Shown: positions 23,225 to 30,283, numbered from the stretch's first letter. The stretch: DNA of 54,499 nt from Variovorax sp. KBW07 (GCF_003852515.1 NZ_QAJK01000012.1:1-54499); one strand, 5' to 3'. The notes: generated by a model not told the origin, from the letters alone. Numbers and translations are program-made.

Positions 23225-24466
23225 TCAGTGCACGGCCGAACGCGACCCCGGTTTGAATCCATGCCCCCTGGCCCACCACGCCACCGAAAGCGCGAGCAAT
23301 GCCAGGCCCGCCAGCGCCCATGGCAACGACGCTGCCCCTGCGCTTTCGAGCAGCAGGCCGCCCGCCACGCCACCGCCGGCCACCGCGAGATTGAAGACCG
23401 TCACCAGCATCGATTGCGCGACGTCGGCGTCGTCGCCCGCCGCATCGGCCATGGCCGTCTGCAACAGGGTGGGCGCACCGCCGAACGTCAGGCCCCAGGC
23501 GATCACCCCGGCGTACACGGCAGCCGGGGATGCGCTGCCGATGCCAAGCACCAATGCAGCCACCGCAAATATCGCGAGGCTCAGCAGCGTGAGCGCCCGC
23601 AGCCATCGGTCGACCCACACCCCCGTGATCCAGATGCCGGCGATCGATGCCACGCCGAACACCAGCAGCACCGTGCCCACGCGCTTCCCCAGCCCGACCG
23701 ACGCCAGGAACGGCGCGATGTAGGTGTAGAGGATGTTGTGCGCCAGGATCCACGCGAGGATGACGAACAGCACCGGCCGGATGCCCGGCATCGTGAAGAT
23801 GCGCGCCACCGGCCGCCGCTTGTGCGCCTCCTGCCCTGCAAAATCCGGCACGCCGAAGCGCACCCACACGAGCAGTGCCAGGGCCAGCGCCGACATGGTC
23901 CAGAACACGCCGCGCCAGTCCGACAGCGTGCCGAGCCAGGTGCCCAGCGGCACGCCGAGCGACAGCGCGATCGGCTGGCCCACGCCCACCACCGCCAGCG
24001 CGCGACCCTGCAGATGGTGCGGCACCATGCGCCGCGCATAGCCGGCCAGCAGCCCCCAGATCAGGCCCGCGGCCATGCCCGCGACGAAGCGCGCAGCCAG
24101 CGTCAGCGCGTAGTGCGTCGACAGCGCGGTCAGCGTGTTGAAGACCAGCAGGCCGCCGATGGCCAGAAGGAACAGCGGCCGCCTGCGCCAGTTGCGAGTG
24201 ATGGCGATGACGGGAATCGCCGCCACCACCGAGCCCAGCGCATAGAGCGTCACCAGCTGGCCTGCCAGCCCTTCGGACACACCGAGGCCCGCGCCGATCT
24301 GCGGCAGCAGGCCGGCCGGCATGGTCTCCGTCATGATCGCCAGGAAGCCCGCCATGGTGAACGCCAGCAACCGCCAGACGGGAAGCTGCGCGGGAAGCCG
24401 CGCGGTGCCAGCGGCGGTGCTTGCGGTGCGCGCTTCATCGGCACCCGCAGTCGTCGTTGTCTGCAT
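23225..24466 (-). CDS. MFS transporter (DHA1 drug/sugar efflux type)
   Basis: A 413-residue, 12-helix-type major facilitator permease of the inner membrane. The N-terminal half has the signature ETMPAGLLPQIGAGLGVSEGLAGQLVTLYALG followed by the loop NWRRRPLFLLAIGGLLVFN. Helix 5 has WGLLAGYARRMVPHHLQGRALAVVGVGQPIALSLGVPLGT. The start ATG at 24466 (MQTTTTAGADE) is chosen because it lies 14 bp after the stop of the oxidoreductase gene. The long in-frame extension upstream is a shadow of that gene. It is third in a TetR-oxidoreductase-MFS set, so it probably exports a compound related to the enzyme's substrate. The substrate is not identifiable. Confidence 0.88.
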   Translation of the reverse strand: MQTTTTAGADEARTASTAAGTARLPAQLPVWRLLAFTMAGFLAIMTETMPAGLLPQIGAGLGVSEGLAGQLVTLYALGSVVAAIPVIAITRNWRRRPLFLLAIGGLLVFNTLTALSTHYALTLAARFVAGMAAGLIWGLLAGYARRMVPHHLQGRALAVVGVGQPIALSLGVPLGTWLGTLSDWRGVFWTMSALALALLVWVRFGVPDFAGQEAHKRRPVARIFTMPGIRPVLFVILAWILAHNILYTYIAPFLASVGLGKRVGTVLLVFGVASIAGIWITGVWVDRWLRALTLLSLAIFAVAALVLGIGSASPAAVYAGVIAWGLTFGGAPTLLQTAMADAAGDDADVAQSMLVTVFNLAVAGGGVAGGLLLESAGAASLPWALAGLALLALSVAWWARGHGFKPGSRSAVH

Positions 24467-24480
24467 CTCGCTTTCGTCCG

Positions 24481-25344
24481 CTAGGCGAGGTATGACGCGG
24501 CCATGTCCTTGTCGCCATGGCCGGCGTCGCGGGCGCGGCGGAATCTTTCGAGCCCCGCCGCAGCGGCATCGACCTTGACGCCGGCACCGCGCGCGGCATC
24601 GACGACCAGCTGCGAGTCTTTCACCGCATTCGCGACCGAGAAGCTGGTCGTGTAGTCGTCGGCCAGGATCGCCGCGGCCTTGAGCTGGAAGTAGCCGCTG
24701 TCCATCGGGCCGCCCTTGACCACGTCCACCACCAGCGCCGGATCGACGCCGAGCCCCTTGGCGATCGCCAGGCTTTCGGCGATGCCGTGCGTCAGCGCGA
24801 AGGCCCAGCTGTTGAGCGCCAGCTTCAGGCGGCTGCTGTCGCCCGCCTGTTCCGACACCCACAGCGTGCGCTTGCCGATGGCGTCGAACACCGGCTGCAC
24901 GACCGCGCGGCCTTCGAGCGGGCCCGATGCAAGGACGACCAGCTGGCCCTGCTCCGCCGGCTGGCGCGTACCCTGCACGGGCGCGTCGTAGAAACCGAGG
25001 CCGTGCTGGCGGGCCAGCGCGGCGAGCGCTTCATTGGCATCGATGCCGACCGTGCTCAATTGAATCCAGGTCGCGCCTTTCGACAGCGCCGGTGCCGCTG
25101 CGTCCAGTGCCTCGCGCACGGCCGGTCCGTCCTTCAGCGAAGTCAGCACGATGTGCGCGCCCTTCACCGCCTCTTGCGCGGTGCCGAACACCTGGACGTC
25201 CGATGCCTCCAGGGCCTGTGCTTTCTGCGCCGTGCGGTTCCAGGCACGGACCACGAAACCCTGCTTGCGCAGGTTCCTGGCCACGGCCGCGCCGATGATG
25301 CCCGTGCCGAGCACGGCGACGGTGGTGGTAGAGGTGTTTGCCAT
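24481..25344 (-). CDS. NAD(P)-dependent oxidoreductase, 3-hydroxyisobutyrate dehydrogenase-like
   Basis: A 287-residue soluble enzyme of the beta-hydroxyacid dehydrogenase/6-phosphogluconate dehydrogenase-like superfamily. The N-terminal Rossmann motif is VAVLGTGIIGAAVARNL (GxGxxG). The substrate loop DAPVQGTRQPAEQGQL near 120 is shifted from the usual DAPVSGG. The segment with the expected catalytic lysine reads SSRLKLALNSW near 172, with K in place and N four residues on. The family oxidises or reduces small beta-hydroxyacids, or reduces imines in the imine-reductase branch; the altered loop fits an imine-reductase-like or uncharacterised branch. It follows the TetR gene with a palindromic operator between them and precedes the MFS gene by 14 bp. 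Confidence 0.88.
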   Translation of the reverse strand: MANTSTTTVAVLGTGIIGAAVARNLRKQGFVVRAWNRTAQKAQALEASDVQVFGTAQEAVKGAHIVLTSLKDGPAVREALDAAAPALSKGATWIQLSTVGIDANEALAALARQHGLGFYDAPVQGTRQPAEQGQLVVLASGPLEGRAVVQPVFDAIGKRTLWVSEQAGDSSRLKLALNSWAFALTHGIAESLAIAKGLGVDPALVVDVVKGGPMDSGYFQLKAAAILADDYTTSFSVANAVKDSQLVVDAARGAGVKVDAAAAGLERFRRARDAGHGDKDMAASYLA

Positions 25345-25407
25345 TGAAGAATCTCCAAGTGAATCAAGAAAAAAAGAAAGAAAAGCGACAGGAAAGCCGC
25401 ACGCTGG

Positions 25408-25428
25408 GTACTGGAACGATCAGTACAG
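25408..25428. promoter_or_regulatory. TetR operator upstream of the oxidoreductase-MFS pair
   Basis: CTGGAACGATCAGTACAG (25411-25428) matches 14 of 18 bases of the reverse complement of the palindrome in front of the TetR gene. It also contains a perfect GTACTG/CAGTAC inverted repeat (25408-25413, 25421-25426). It lies about 65 bp upstream of the oxidoreductase start. Probable binding site of the TetR protein encoded at 25502-26083. Confidence 0.65.
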
Positions 25429-25501
25429 AACTGGGTAAATTTTTGGCACGCAGCCTCGCTTCCCTTCGGAAGCCGGCGGCGCGCCGTGGGGTGTCTTCTG
25501 C

Positions 25502-26083
25502 CTAGATCGCGTCGATGGCCACGTTGACCACATCCAGCAGGCGTTGCCGCCGTCCCTGGCGGCTGCTGCCCTTGCTGAGCACGCGCAAGCCCTGGATGGT
25601 CGCGACCACGAAGCGCGCGACGGCGCGTGGGCTGTTGTGCGCGTCGATCTCGCCGCTTTCCTGCGCGCGCACCAAGGCGCGTTCCAGCGCCTTTTCAAGC
25701 CGCAGGAAGTTCTGCGACACGATCTCGGCCACCACCTCGTCCTGCCCCGCCAGCTCGAGCGTGGCATTGGCAGCCAGGCAGCCGCGCTGGTCGGCGTCGC
25801 CGAGTTCGTCTTCGACGATCCGCATCATCAGCTGGCGCACCAATGCCTTCACCGGTCCGGGCTCGGACAGCAGCTCGATGTTCGACACCGTGAGAGCGTG
25901 GTAGCGACGCAGCGCGTGTTCGTACAGGCCGTGCTTGCTCTCGAAGGCGTTGTAGAGGCTGCTGCGCGCAAGGCCGGTACCGTCGATCAGGTCCTGCATC
26001 GAGGTACCGGCATAGCCGCGACGCCAGAACACCTGCATGGCGGCGTCGGCAATGGCATCGGGTTCGAACAGCTTGGGGCGCAT
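25502..26083 (-). CDS. TetR/AcrR-family repressor
   Basis: A 193-residue TetR-type regulator. The N-terminal helix-turn-helix covers about 10-55 (PDAIADAAMQVFWRRGYAGTSMQDLIDGTGLARSSLYNAFESKHGLYEHAL). The C-terminal ligand domain includes DQRGCLAANATLELA, a motif seen in the YxaF/AcuR-like branch, several of whose members sense electrophiles or small organic acids. It is transcribed in the same direction as the oxidoreductase and MFS genes, 157 bp upstream. Related palindromes lie in its own promoter (26097-26114) and in the downstream promoter (25408-25428), so it likely represses itself and the enzyme-exporter pair. The inducer is unknown. Confidence 0.9.
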   Translation of the reverse strand: MRPKLFEPDAIADAAMQVFWRRGYAGTSMQDLIDGTGLARSSLYNAFESKHGLYEHALRRYHALTVSNIELLSEPGPVKALVRQLMMRIVEDELGDADQRGCLAANATLELAGQDEVVAEIVSQNFLRLEKALERALVRAQESGEIDAHNSPRAVARFVVATIQGLRVLSKGSSRQGRRQRLLDVVNVAIDAI

Positions 26084-26096
26084 CGGAAGACTACTT

Positions 26097-26114
26097 TTGG
26101 AATGATCGTTCCAA
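26097..26114. promoter_or_regulatory. Palindromic operator of the TetR gene
   Basis: TTGGAATGATCGTTCCAA has perfect 6-bp arms (TTGGAA/TTCCAA) around a 6-bp centre. It lies 14 bp upstream of the TetR start. The related site at 25408-25428 supports it as the autoregulatory operator. Confidence 0.75.
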
Positions 26115-26314
26115 TAAATGTAGATTCATCCACGAAGCGTGTCAATCGATGCCCTGTCCGGCCCTTGTCCGCCGCGGGTTGTTGGCGCGCCAGGCAACGA
26201 CTGCGGTATGCGCGCAACGCTCTCGTTGCCGGATTGCTATTGCAGTGTTAGCCTCCGACCCCCAAATATCAACCATCGCACCGCGGCTCTAACAGCTCGC
26301 CGCACGAGAAACCC

Positions 26315-26407
26315 ATGAAGCAGTTCCCGACCCCGCAAGACGCATCGATGACCCGCAAAGCTGCGGCGACGTCGCTGCGCGCTTTTGGCGCCCCATTGCT
26401 TTACTAG
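26315..26407 (+). CDS. Short leader ORF 1 (30 aa) before terminator 1
   Basis: ATG at 26315 to TAG at 26407 encodes a 30-residue peptide beginning MKQFPTPQDASM and ending FGAPLLY. No close Shine-Dalgarno is clear (GAGAAA 5-10 nt upstream is weak). It ends 15 nt before a small hairpin (26422-26436) and 42 nt before an intrinsic terminator (26449-26484). That is the layout of a leader peptide in an attenuator. No codon run marks a particular amino acid. It may be chance; no homologue is recognised. Confidence 0.3.
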   Translation: MKQFPTPQDASMTRKAAATSLRAFGAPLLY

Positions 26408-26421
26408 AGCCTTTCGCACCC

Positions 26422-26484
26422 GGAGGCTCGGCCTCCCAGTTCCACAAGACCCGGTAGGCCTCGAGCCACCGGGTTTTTTGTTTT
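26422..26484 (+). terminator. Leader terminator 1 with upstream competing hairpin
   Basis: ACCCGGT (26449-26455) and ACCGGGT (26468-26474), extended inward by GGC/GCC, form a stem followed by six T. Just upstream GGAGGC/GCCTCC (26422-26436) makes a 3-nt-loop hairpin. Its GGCTCG segment can instead pair with CGAGCC at 26462-26467 inside the terminator. Mutually exclusive pairings of this sort suggest attenuation. No large plus-strand gene lies upstream that would need a terminator here. Confidence 0.6.
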
Positions 26485-26510
26485 CTGCCTGCCCCATTGG
26501 AGACCTGGAC

Positions 26511-26597
26511 ATGAGCTTCGAACGAGAACTTTTTCTTTTCGCCGCACGCGCTGCCGGCGCGGTGCTGTGCGTCGACTCCGTGGAGTGGTTCGTGTAA
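26511..26597 (+). CDS. Short leader ORF 2 (28 aa) between terminators 1 and 2
   Basis: ATG at 26511 to TAA at 26597 encodes 28 residues beginning [16 protein letters not shown] and ending SVEWFV. A good Shine-Dalgarno GGAG lies at 26499-26502 with 8-nt spacing, the best translation signal of the three leader ORFs. The stop is followed immediately by a hairpin (CCTCCAGG/CCTGGAGG, 26600-26625) and then terminator 2. Candidate leader peptide of the EF-Tu paralogue; not recognised as a known family. Confidence 0.4.
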   Translation: MSFERELFLFAARAAGAVLCVDSVEWFV

Positions 26598-26599
26598 AG

Positions 26600-26685
26600 C
26601 CTCCAGGCCCTCGTGCGCCTGGAGGTCCATCCTTCAGGCAAGAAAAGAAGCCTGTCGGGTGGCCCACCCCGGCAGGCTTTTTTTT
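26600..26685 (+). terminator. Leader hairpin and strong intrinsic terminator 2
   Basis: A perfect 8-bp hairpin CCTCCAGG/CCTGGAGG (26600-26607, 26618-26625) is followed by a terminator. Its AAGCCTG/CAGGCTT arms (26648-26654, 26673-26679) continue through CGGG/CCCG to about 12 bp and are followed by eight T. A small CAGGC/GCCTG pairing between 26634 and 26654 could compete with the terminator stem. It lies about 110 bp upstream of the EF-Tu-like gene, in the same direction. Confidence 0.75.
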
Positions 26686-26692
26686 CGCCCGC

Positions 26693-26800
26693 ATGGCGGG
26701 CATCGCGAGTTTGGTGCGCGCGCACCGACAACCCGCCGACCGTTTCGCCTGGCCAGCGAATCGGATCGGTTTTTTACTCTCAAACTGGAGAAAACAATGA
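26693..26800 (+). CDS. Short leader ORF 3 (35 aa) overlapping the EF-Tu paralogue start
   Basis: ATG at 26693 to TGA at 26800 encodes 35 residues ([14 protein letters not shown]... NWRKQ). Its stop overlaps the first ATG of the EF-Tu-like gene as ATGA, a coupling geometry. Terminator-like hairpin 3 (26736-26775) lies inside this frame. No Shine-Dalgarno is visible before 26693, so it may not be translated. Confidence 0.2.
   Translation: MAGIASLVRAHRQPADRFAWPANRIGFLLSNWRKQ
26736..26775 (+). terminator. Terminator-like hairpin 3 just before the EF-Tu paralogue
   Basis: CCGACCGTTTCGC (26736-26748) pairs with GCGAATCGGATCGG (26756-26769) over 12 positions with one bulge and one mismatch, and six T follow at once. 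The T-tract ends 21 nt before the ATG and just ahead of the Shine-Dalgarno GGAG. A full terminator this close to its own gene suggests regulated read-through. Confidence 0.55.
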
Positions 26801-27993
26801 TGAACAACAAGGTTCATGTGAACGTCGGAACCATCGGTCATGTCGACCATGGCAAGACGACGCTGACGGCTGCTCTTACCTTCGTGCAGGCTGCGCGCAC
26901 TGGCGGCCGTGCGCTGTCGTACGGGCAGATCGACAACGCAAAGGAAGAGCGCGAGCGCGGCATCACGATCAACACTTCGCACGTCGAGTACGAGTCGGAT
27001 GTCCGTCACTACGCACACATCGACTGCCCCGGGCATGCCGACTACATCAAGAACATGATCACCGGCGCCTCGCAGATGGATGGCGCGATCCTGCTGGTGG
27101 ACGGCACCGAAGGCGCGGCACGGCAGACCATCGAGCACGTGCTGCTGGCGCGCCAGGTGAACGTCGGCCACATGGCGGTGTTCGTGAACAAGATGGACCT
27201 CGTTGCCGACAGCGACCGTGCGGAGATCGAGCAGCTGATCGAAATGGAGATCGGCGCGCTGCTGGCTGCGCACGGATACGACGATGCCCGGTTCGTTTTC
27301 GGCAGTGCGCTGAAGGCTTTGGCCGCCGCTGAACGCGGCGAGCTCGACGGTCCCGACGTGCAATGCATCGTCGAGCTCGTGAACGCGCTGGACTCGCGCA
27401 TTCCTGATCCGGTGCGCGACTACGACGCGCCGTTCATGATGCCTGTCGAAGGCGTGCACACCATCACGGGCCGCGGCACGGTGATCAGCGGCCGTGTCGA
27501 GCGCGGAATGATCCGCGTTGGCGACAGCCTGGAGATCGTCGGGCTCAGCTCGGTGGGCGACGAGAAGGTGGTCGTTACCGGCGTGCAGTCGTTCCACAAG
27601 GACGTCGCCGAGGCACGGGCCGGCATGAACGTCGGCCTGCTGCTGCGCGGGGTCAAGCGCGACGATGTCGTGCGAGGCCAGGTCGTGGTGAAGCCCGGTG
27701 CGCTGAAGCCGTACCGGACGGGGCGTGCGCAGATCTTCGTTCTCGGCAAGGACGAAGGCGGTCGCCATACCCCGTTCGGCTCCGGCTACCAGCCGCAGTT
27801 CTTCTTCGGCACGACCGACGTGACGGGTGTCATTCGCGTCGACACCGAGACCGGCATGGTCGAGCCGGGCGCGCAGGCGCAGATCAGCTTCGAGCTGAAC
27901 AAGCCCGTGGCCATCGAGAACGGCATGCGGTTCGCAATGCGCGAAGGCGGCAAGACCGTCGGCGCAGGCATCGTGACCGAGGTGCTCGGCTGA
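26797..27993 (+). CDS. Divergent EF-Tu paralogue
   Basis: A 398-residue translation elongation factor Tu homologue, expected to carry aminoacyl-tRNA to the ribosome as a GTPase. All G motifs are present: GHVDHGKT at 14-21, RGITINT, DCPGH, NKMD and GSALK. Domains 2 and 3 are complete, to [11 protein letters not shown]. The N-terminus is about nine residues shorter than in housekeeping EF-Tu ([15 protein letters not shown]). Domain 1 lacks several residues before GSALK, and many otherwise invariant positions differ. Gly338 in [14 protein letters not shown] sits where E. coli has Arg333, a reported pulvomycin-resistance position. It is monocistronic, not in a str or rplKAJL-rpoBC context. It follows three terminator-like hairpins and ends at its own terminator. 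Either a drug-tolerant or a stress-specific EF-Tu is plausible; the tandem ATG at 26797/26800 leaves the start uncertain by one codon. Confidence 0.88.
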   Translation: MMNNKVHVNVGTIGHVDHGKTTLTAALTFVQAARTGGRALSYGQIDNAKEERERGITINTSHVEYESDVRHYAHIDCPGHADYIKNMITGASQMDGAILLVDGTEGAARQTIEHVLLARQVNVGHMAVFVNKMDLVADSDRAEIEQLIEMEIGALLAAHGYDDARFVFGSALKALAAAERGELDGPDVQCIVELVNALDSRIPDPVRDYDAPFMMPVEGVHTITGRGTVISGRVERGMIRVGDSLEIVGLSSVGDEKVVVTGVQSFHKDVAEARAGMNVGLLLRGVKRDDVVRGQVVVKPGALKPYRTGRAQIFVLGKDEGGRHTPFGSGYQPQFFFGTTDVTGVIRVDTETGMVEPGAQAQISFELNKPVAIENGMRFAMREGGKTVGAGIVTEVLG

Positions 27994-28011
27994 AGGGCTG
28001 ATACGCCACTT

Positions 28012-28051
28012 GCCCCTGTCGTCCGCTTGTCGGGCGGCAGGGGCTTTTTTT
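28012..28051 (+). terminator. Intrinsic terminator of the EF-Tu paralogue
   Basis: GCCCCTG (28012-28018) pairs with CAGGGGC (28038-28044), extended inward by a G-T wobble and further G-C pairs, and is followed by seven T. It starts 18 bp after the stop codon and runs into the end of the convergent VOC gene. Confidence 0.85.
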
Positions 28052-28490
28052 ATCCCTGGCCGAGTTGTTCGGCCAGCCCGACGAGGATGCCCTCGGGCCC
28101 TCGAATGTAGGCGAGCTTGTACGACGCCCCGTACTGCATCTGGCCGATGAGATCCGCGCCATGCGCCTGCATCCGCGCGACGACGGCATCGATGCCATCG
28201 ACGGCAAACATGATGCGGCGAAGACCCAGGGCGTTCACCGGCGCATCCACCGGCCCGAACCTCACGGCATCGGGCGTGTGGAACTTGTCCAGTTCGATTC
28301 CCTGCCCATCGGGCGTGCGCAGCATCGCAATGGTCGATCGGACGTCTCCAAGCCCGATGAGCTTTCCGACATCAGGCCCCTCCACCGTGGTCTCGCCCTC
28401 CAGTTCGAGGCCAAGCTCGATGAAGAACGCCTTCACCGCTTCGAGATCGTCGACGACGATCAGGATGTTGTCCATTCGCTTGATGGTCAT
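28050..28490 (-). CDS. VOC-superfamily (glyoxalase/bleomycin-resistance-like) protein
   Basis: A 146-residue cytoplasmic protein with two beta-alpha-beta-beta-beta modules. The first is MDNILIVVDDLEAVKAFFIELGLELEGE...IAMLRTPDGQGIELDKF. The second is GLRRIMFAVDGIDAVVARMQAHGADLIG...KLAYIRGPEGILVGLAEQLG. Terminal E residues such as ELDKF are typical metal or ligand positions. The family covers dioxygenases, glyoxalases, epimerases and antibiotic-binding proteins, and nothing here selects one. It is convergent with the EF-Tu paralogue and shares its terminator. The next minus-strand gene ends 33 bp upstream, so it may be read from the LysR promoter. Confidence 0.85.
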   Translation of the reverse strand: MTIKRMDNILIVVDDLEAVKAFFIELGLELEGETTVEGPDVGKLIGLGDVRSTIAMLRTPDGQGIELDKFHTPDAVRFGPVDAPVNALGLRRIMFAVDGIDAVVARMQAHGADLIGQMQYGASYKLAYIRGPEGILVGLAEQLGQG

Positions 28491-28523
28491 GTCTTTGGTC
28501 CTTCTTTCAATCGTCGGGCCTTC

Positions 28524-29288
28524 TCACCCCGCTCGCGCCTGCCGGGCACGGTTCAACTCGCTCAGGCAGGAGCCCGGTTGCTGCTCAACCTCCCCCTCCG
28601 GCCCCAGAACAGCGATGAGCGGCCCATCGACGACAACCTGGAGCCCCGGAGGAACGGCGAAGAACTTCACCAGGTCCGGCCTGTCGATTGCCAGTTGGTA
28701 GAGAGAAGTCTTCGTGAATTGCGACGGGTCTTGAGCGCCATGCTCGTCGGAAAGATCGGTGAGCCACCAGCCCGAATCGGTCGCGTCATGGGGCGCCGCG
28801 CGCGTCAACAGAACTCTGGCCGCCGACTTGTACTGCAGATGCACGACGGCACTCTCTTGCAACGACGGAAAGTCCGGCGCGATCTCCGGCACAAGGCTTT
28901 GAACGACGTCCTTCTGGTTTCGCAAGTGCATTAAGGTGCTGTCCACGGAATCGATGAAGTGCACCGGAATCTGCTTCATGTCCGGCTCCATGACCCGCAG
29001 GAAGCCGTCGTCCGCTTTCTCGAGCATGGTGTACATCCAGCCGACTTGCAGACTCTGGCCGCCACTGAACTTTTCTCCCTCTGCCACCCGGCTCTCGAGG
29101 AAGCGAAGAAACCACGCCACGTCCTCGTCCGGTATGGCCTTGTTGCCGACACGAACCCGGAATTCGGGATGACCGAAACGTTGGCAACCGGCGGTCGCGT
29201 GAACCACCTCACTGTGCGGGTCGGTGGGCTTGGGCTTGAGCTCGAGCTTGCTCTTGCCGAGCGATGCAAATATCGAACGCAAGGACAT
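28524..29288 (-). CDS. Hypothetical protein, possible Imm33/DUF2185-like C-terminus
   Basis: A 254-residue protein of uncertain function with no signal peptide or membrane segment. The N-terminal half contains FGHPEFRVRVGNKAIPDEDVAWFL and GWMYTMLEKADDGFLRVMEPD. The C-terminal part, about 165-215, reads DSGWWLTDLSDEHGAQDPSQF... and then LVKFFAVPPG, which recalls the DSGW-(x)n-D-P pattern of DUF2185/Imm33 immunity-like domains. That resemblance is weak and by eye. The ATG at 29288 overlaps the LysR stop (TGATG), so the two are co-translated. An extra GTG start lies one codon upstream. Confidence 0.6.
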   Translation of the reverse strand: MSLRSIFASLGKSKLELKPKPTDPHSEVVHATAGCQRFGHPEFRVRVGNKAIPDEDVAWFLRFLESRVAEGEKFSGGQSLQVGWMYTMLEKADDGFLRVMEPDMKQIPVHFIDSVDSTLMHLRNQKDVVQSLVPEIAPDFPSLQESAVVHLQYKSAARVLLTRAAPHDATDSGWWLTDLSDEHGAQDPSQFTKTSLYQLAIDRPDLVKFFAVPPGLQVVVDGPLIAVLGPEGEVEQQPGSCLSELNRARQARAG

Positions 29289-30214
29289 CACGCCTCTCCT
29301 GTCTTCTCATTCAGCGGCCGGCAAACCTCCAGCACCACCCCGCGCAGCCACCGATGCGCAGGGTCCTTATCAAGGCGCGGATGCCACATCTGCGACACGG
29401 TGATCTGCGCCGTGGGCATCGGCAGCGGGAAAGAACGCAGCGTGCCTCGTTCCCTCAGGTGTTCGAAGTACGAAGACGGTATGAGCGCCACCATGTCGGT
29501 CGCGGCCGCGATCGACAAGGCGGTGCTGAAGCTGGGCACCACGACCGCGGTATTGCGCACCAGGCCCATCGCCGCGAGTGCGTCGTCCACCGGCCCGACC
29601 GTGCGGCCGTGGCGTGAAGTGACCACGTGGTCGCAGGCGGCGTAGCGTTCGACGGTGATTTCGGGGCCTGCGAGCAAGGGATGGCCCTCGCGCACCGCGC
29701 CGACGAAGCGGTCGCGGTAGAGCGCCTGAACACGCACCTCCGGGCCCGACTCGCCGAGAACGCCGACATCCAGGTCGATCAACCCCTCGCGAAGCGGGCG
29801 AACGTCCTTGTTGGGCTTGGGCGCGAAGCGCAGGCGAACGCCGGGCGCTTCGTGCGCGGCACGCGCCACGAGCTGATGCGCGAAGCCCTCGATGAAGCCG
29901 TCGTTGGCCCGTATGGTGAACAGTTGCTGGAGCGTGCGGGGGTCCATGCCCGCGCCGGCAGACTGGAGCACCGCGCGCGATTCCTGCACCAGTTCCCTGA
30001 CGCGGTCGCGCAGTGCCAGCGCATGCGGCGTGAGCACCATGGCGCGACCGGCGCGCACCAGCAGCTCGTCGCCGGTCGATTCGCGCAATCGCGCGAGCGA
30101 CCGGCTCATGGCCGATTCGCTCAGGCCCATGCGCTCGGCCGCCTTCGCGACGCTGCCCTCGGAAAGAAGTGCATTCAACGCAAGCAGCTGGTTCAGGTCG
30201 GCATCTGTCGGCAT
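29288..30214 (-). CDS. LysR-family transcriptional regulator
   Basis: A 308-residue LTTR. The N-terminal winged helix-turn-helix covers about 8-65 (LLALNALLSEGSVAKAAERMGLSESAMSRSLARLRESTGDELLVRAGRAMVLTPHA). The effector domain reads LFTIRANDGFIEGFAHQL, LDVGVLGE and AVREGHPLLAG, and the latter half SMALIP-like DMVALIPSSYFEHL. It is divergent from the MFS exporter gene at 30353, the usual LTTR arrangement for a controlled target. It is translationally coupled to the unknown protein at 28524-29288. A strong inverted repeat in the shared gap is a candidate operator. Confidence 0.92.
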   Translation of the reverse strand: MPTDADLNQLLALNALLSEGSVAKAAERMGLSESAMSRSLARLRESTGDELLVRAGRAMVLTPHALALRDRVRELVQESRAVLQSAGAGMDPRTLQQLFTIRANDGFIEGFAHQLVARAAHEAPGVRLRFAPKPNKDVRPLREGLIDLDVGVLGESGPEVRVQALYRDRFVGAVREGHPLLAGPEITVERYAACDHVVTSRHGRTVGPVDDALAAMGLVRNTAVVVPSFSTALSIAAATDMVALIPSSYFEHLRERGTLRSFPLPMPTAQITVSQMWHPRLDKDPAHRWLRGVVLEVCRPLNEKTGEA

Positions 30215-30250
30215 GCCCCAAACCTAGCATGGTTGTGGCGGTTTCGACAG

Positions 30251-30283
30251 GCGTGGCGCGCAGGGACAAGCTGCGCGCCACGC
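30251..30283. repeat. 13-bp perfect inverted repeat in the LysR-MFS gap
   Basis: GCGTGGCGCGCAG (30251-30263) and CTGCGCGCCACGC (30271-30283) are exact complements around a 7-nt loop. The repeat lies 37 bp upstream of the LysR start and 70 bp before the MFS start. No T-tract flanks it, so an operator or leader hairpin is more likely than a terminator. Confidence 0.6.

Noticed and set aside
26220-26260. Possible sigma70 promoter TTGCCG-17-TAGCCT for the EF-Tu leader
   Set aside because: The -10 hexamer matches poorly; the transcription start cannot be placed from sequence.
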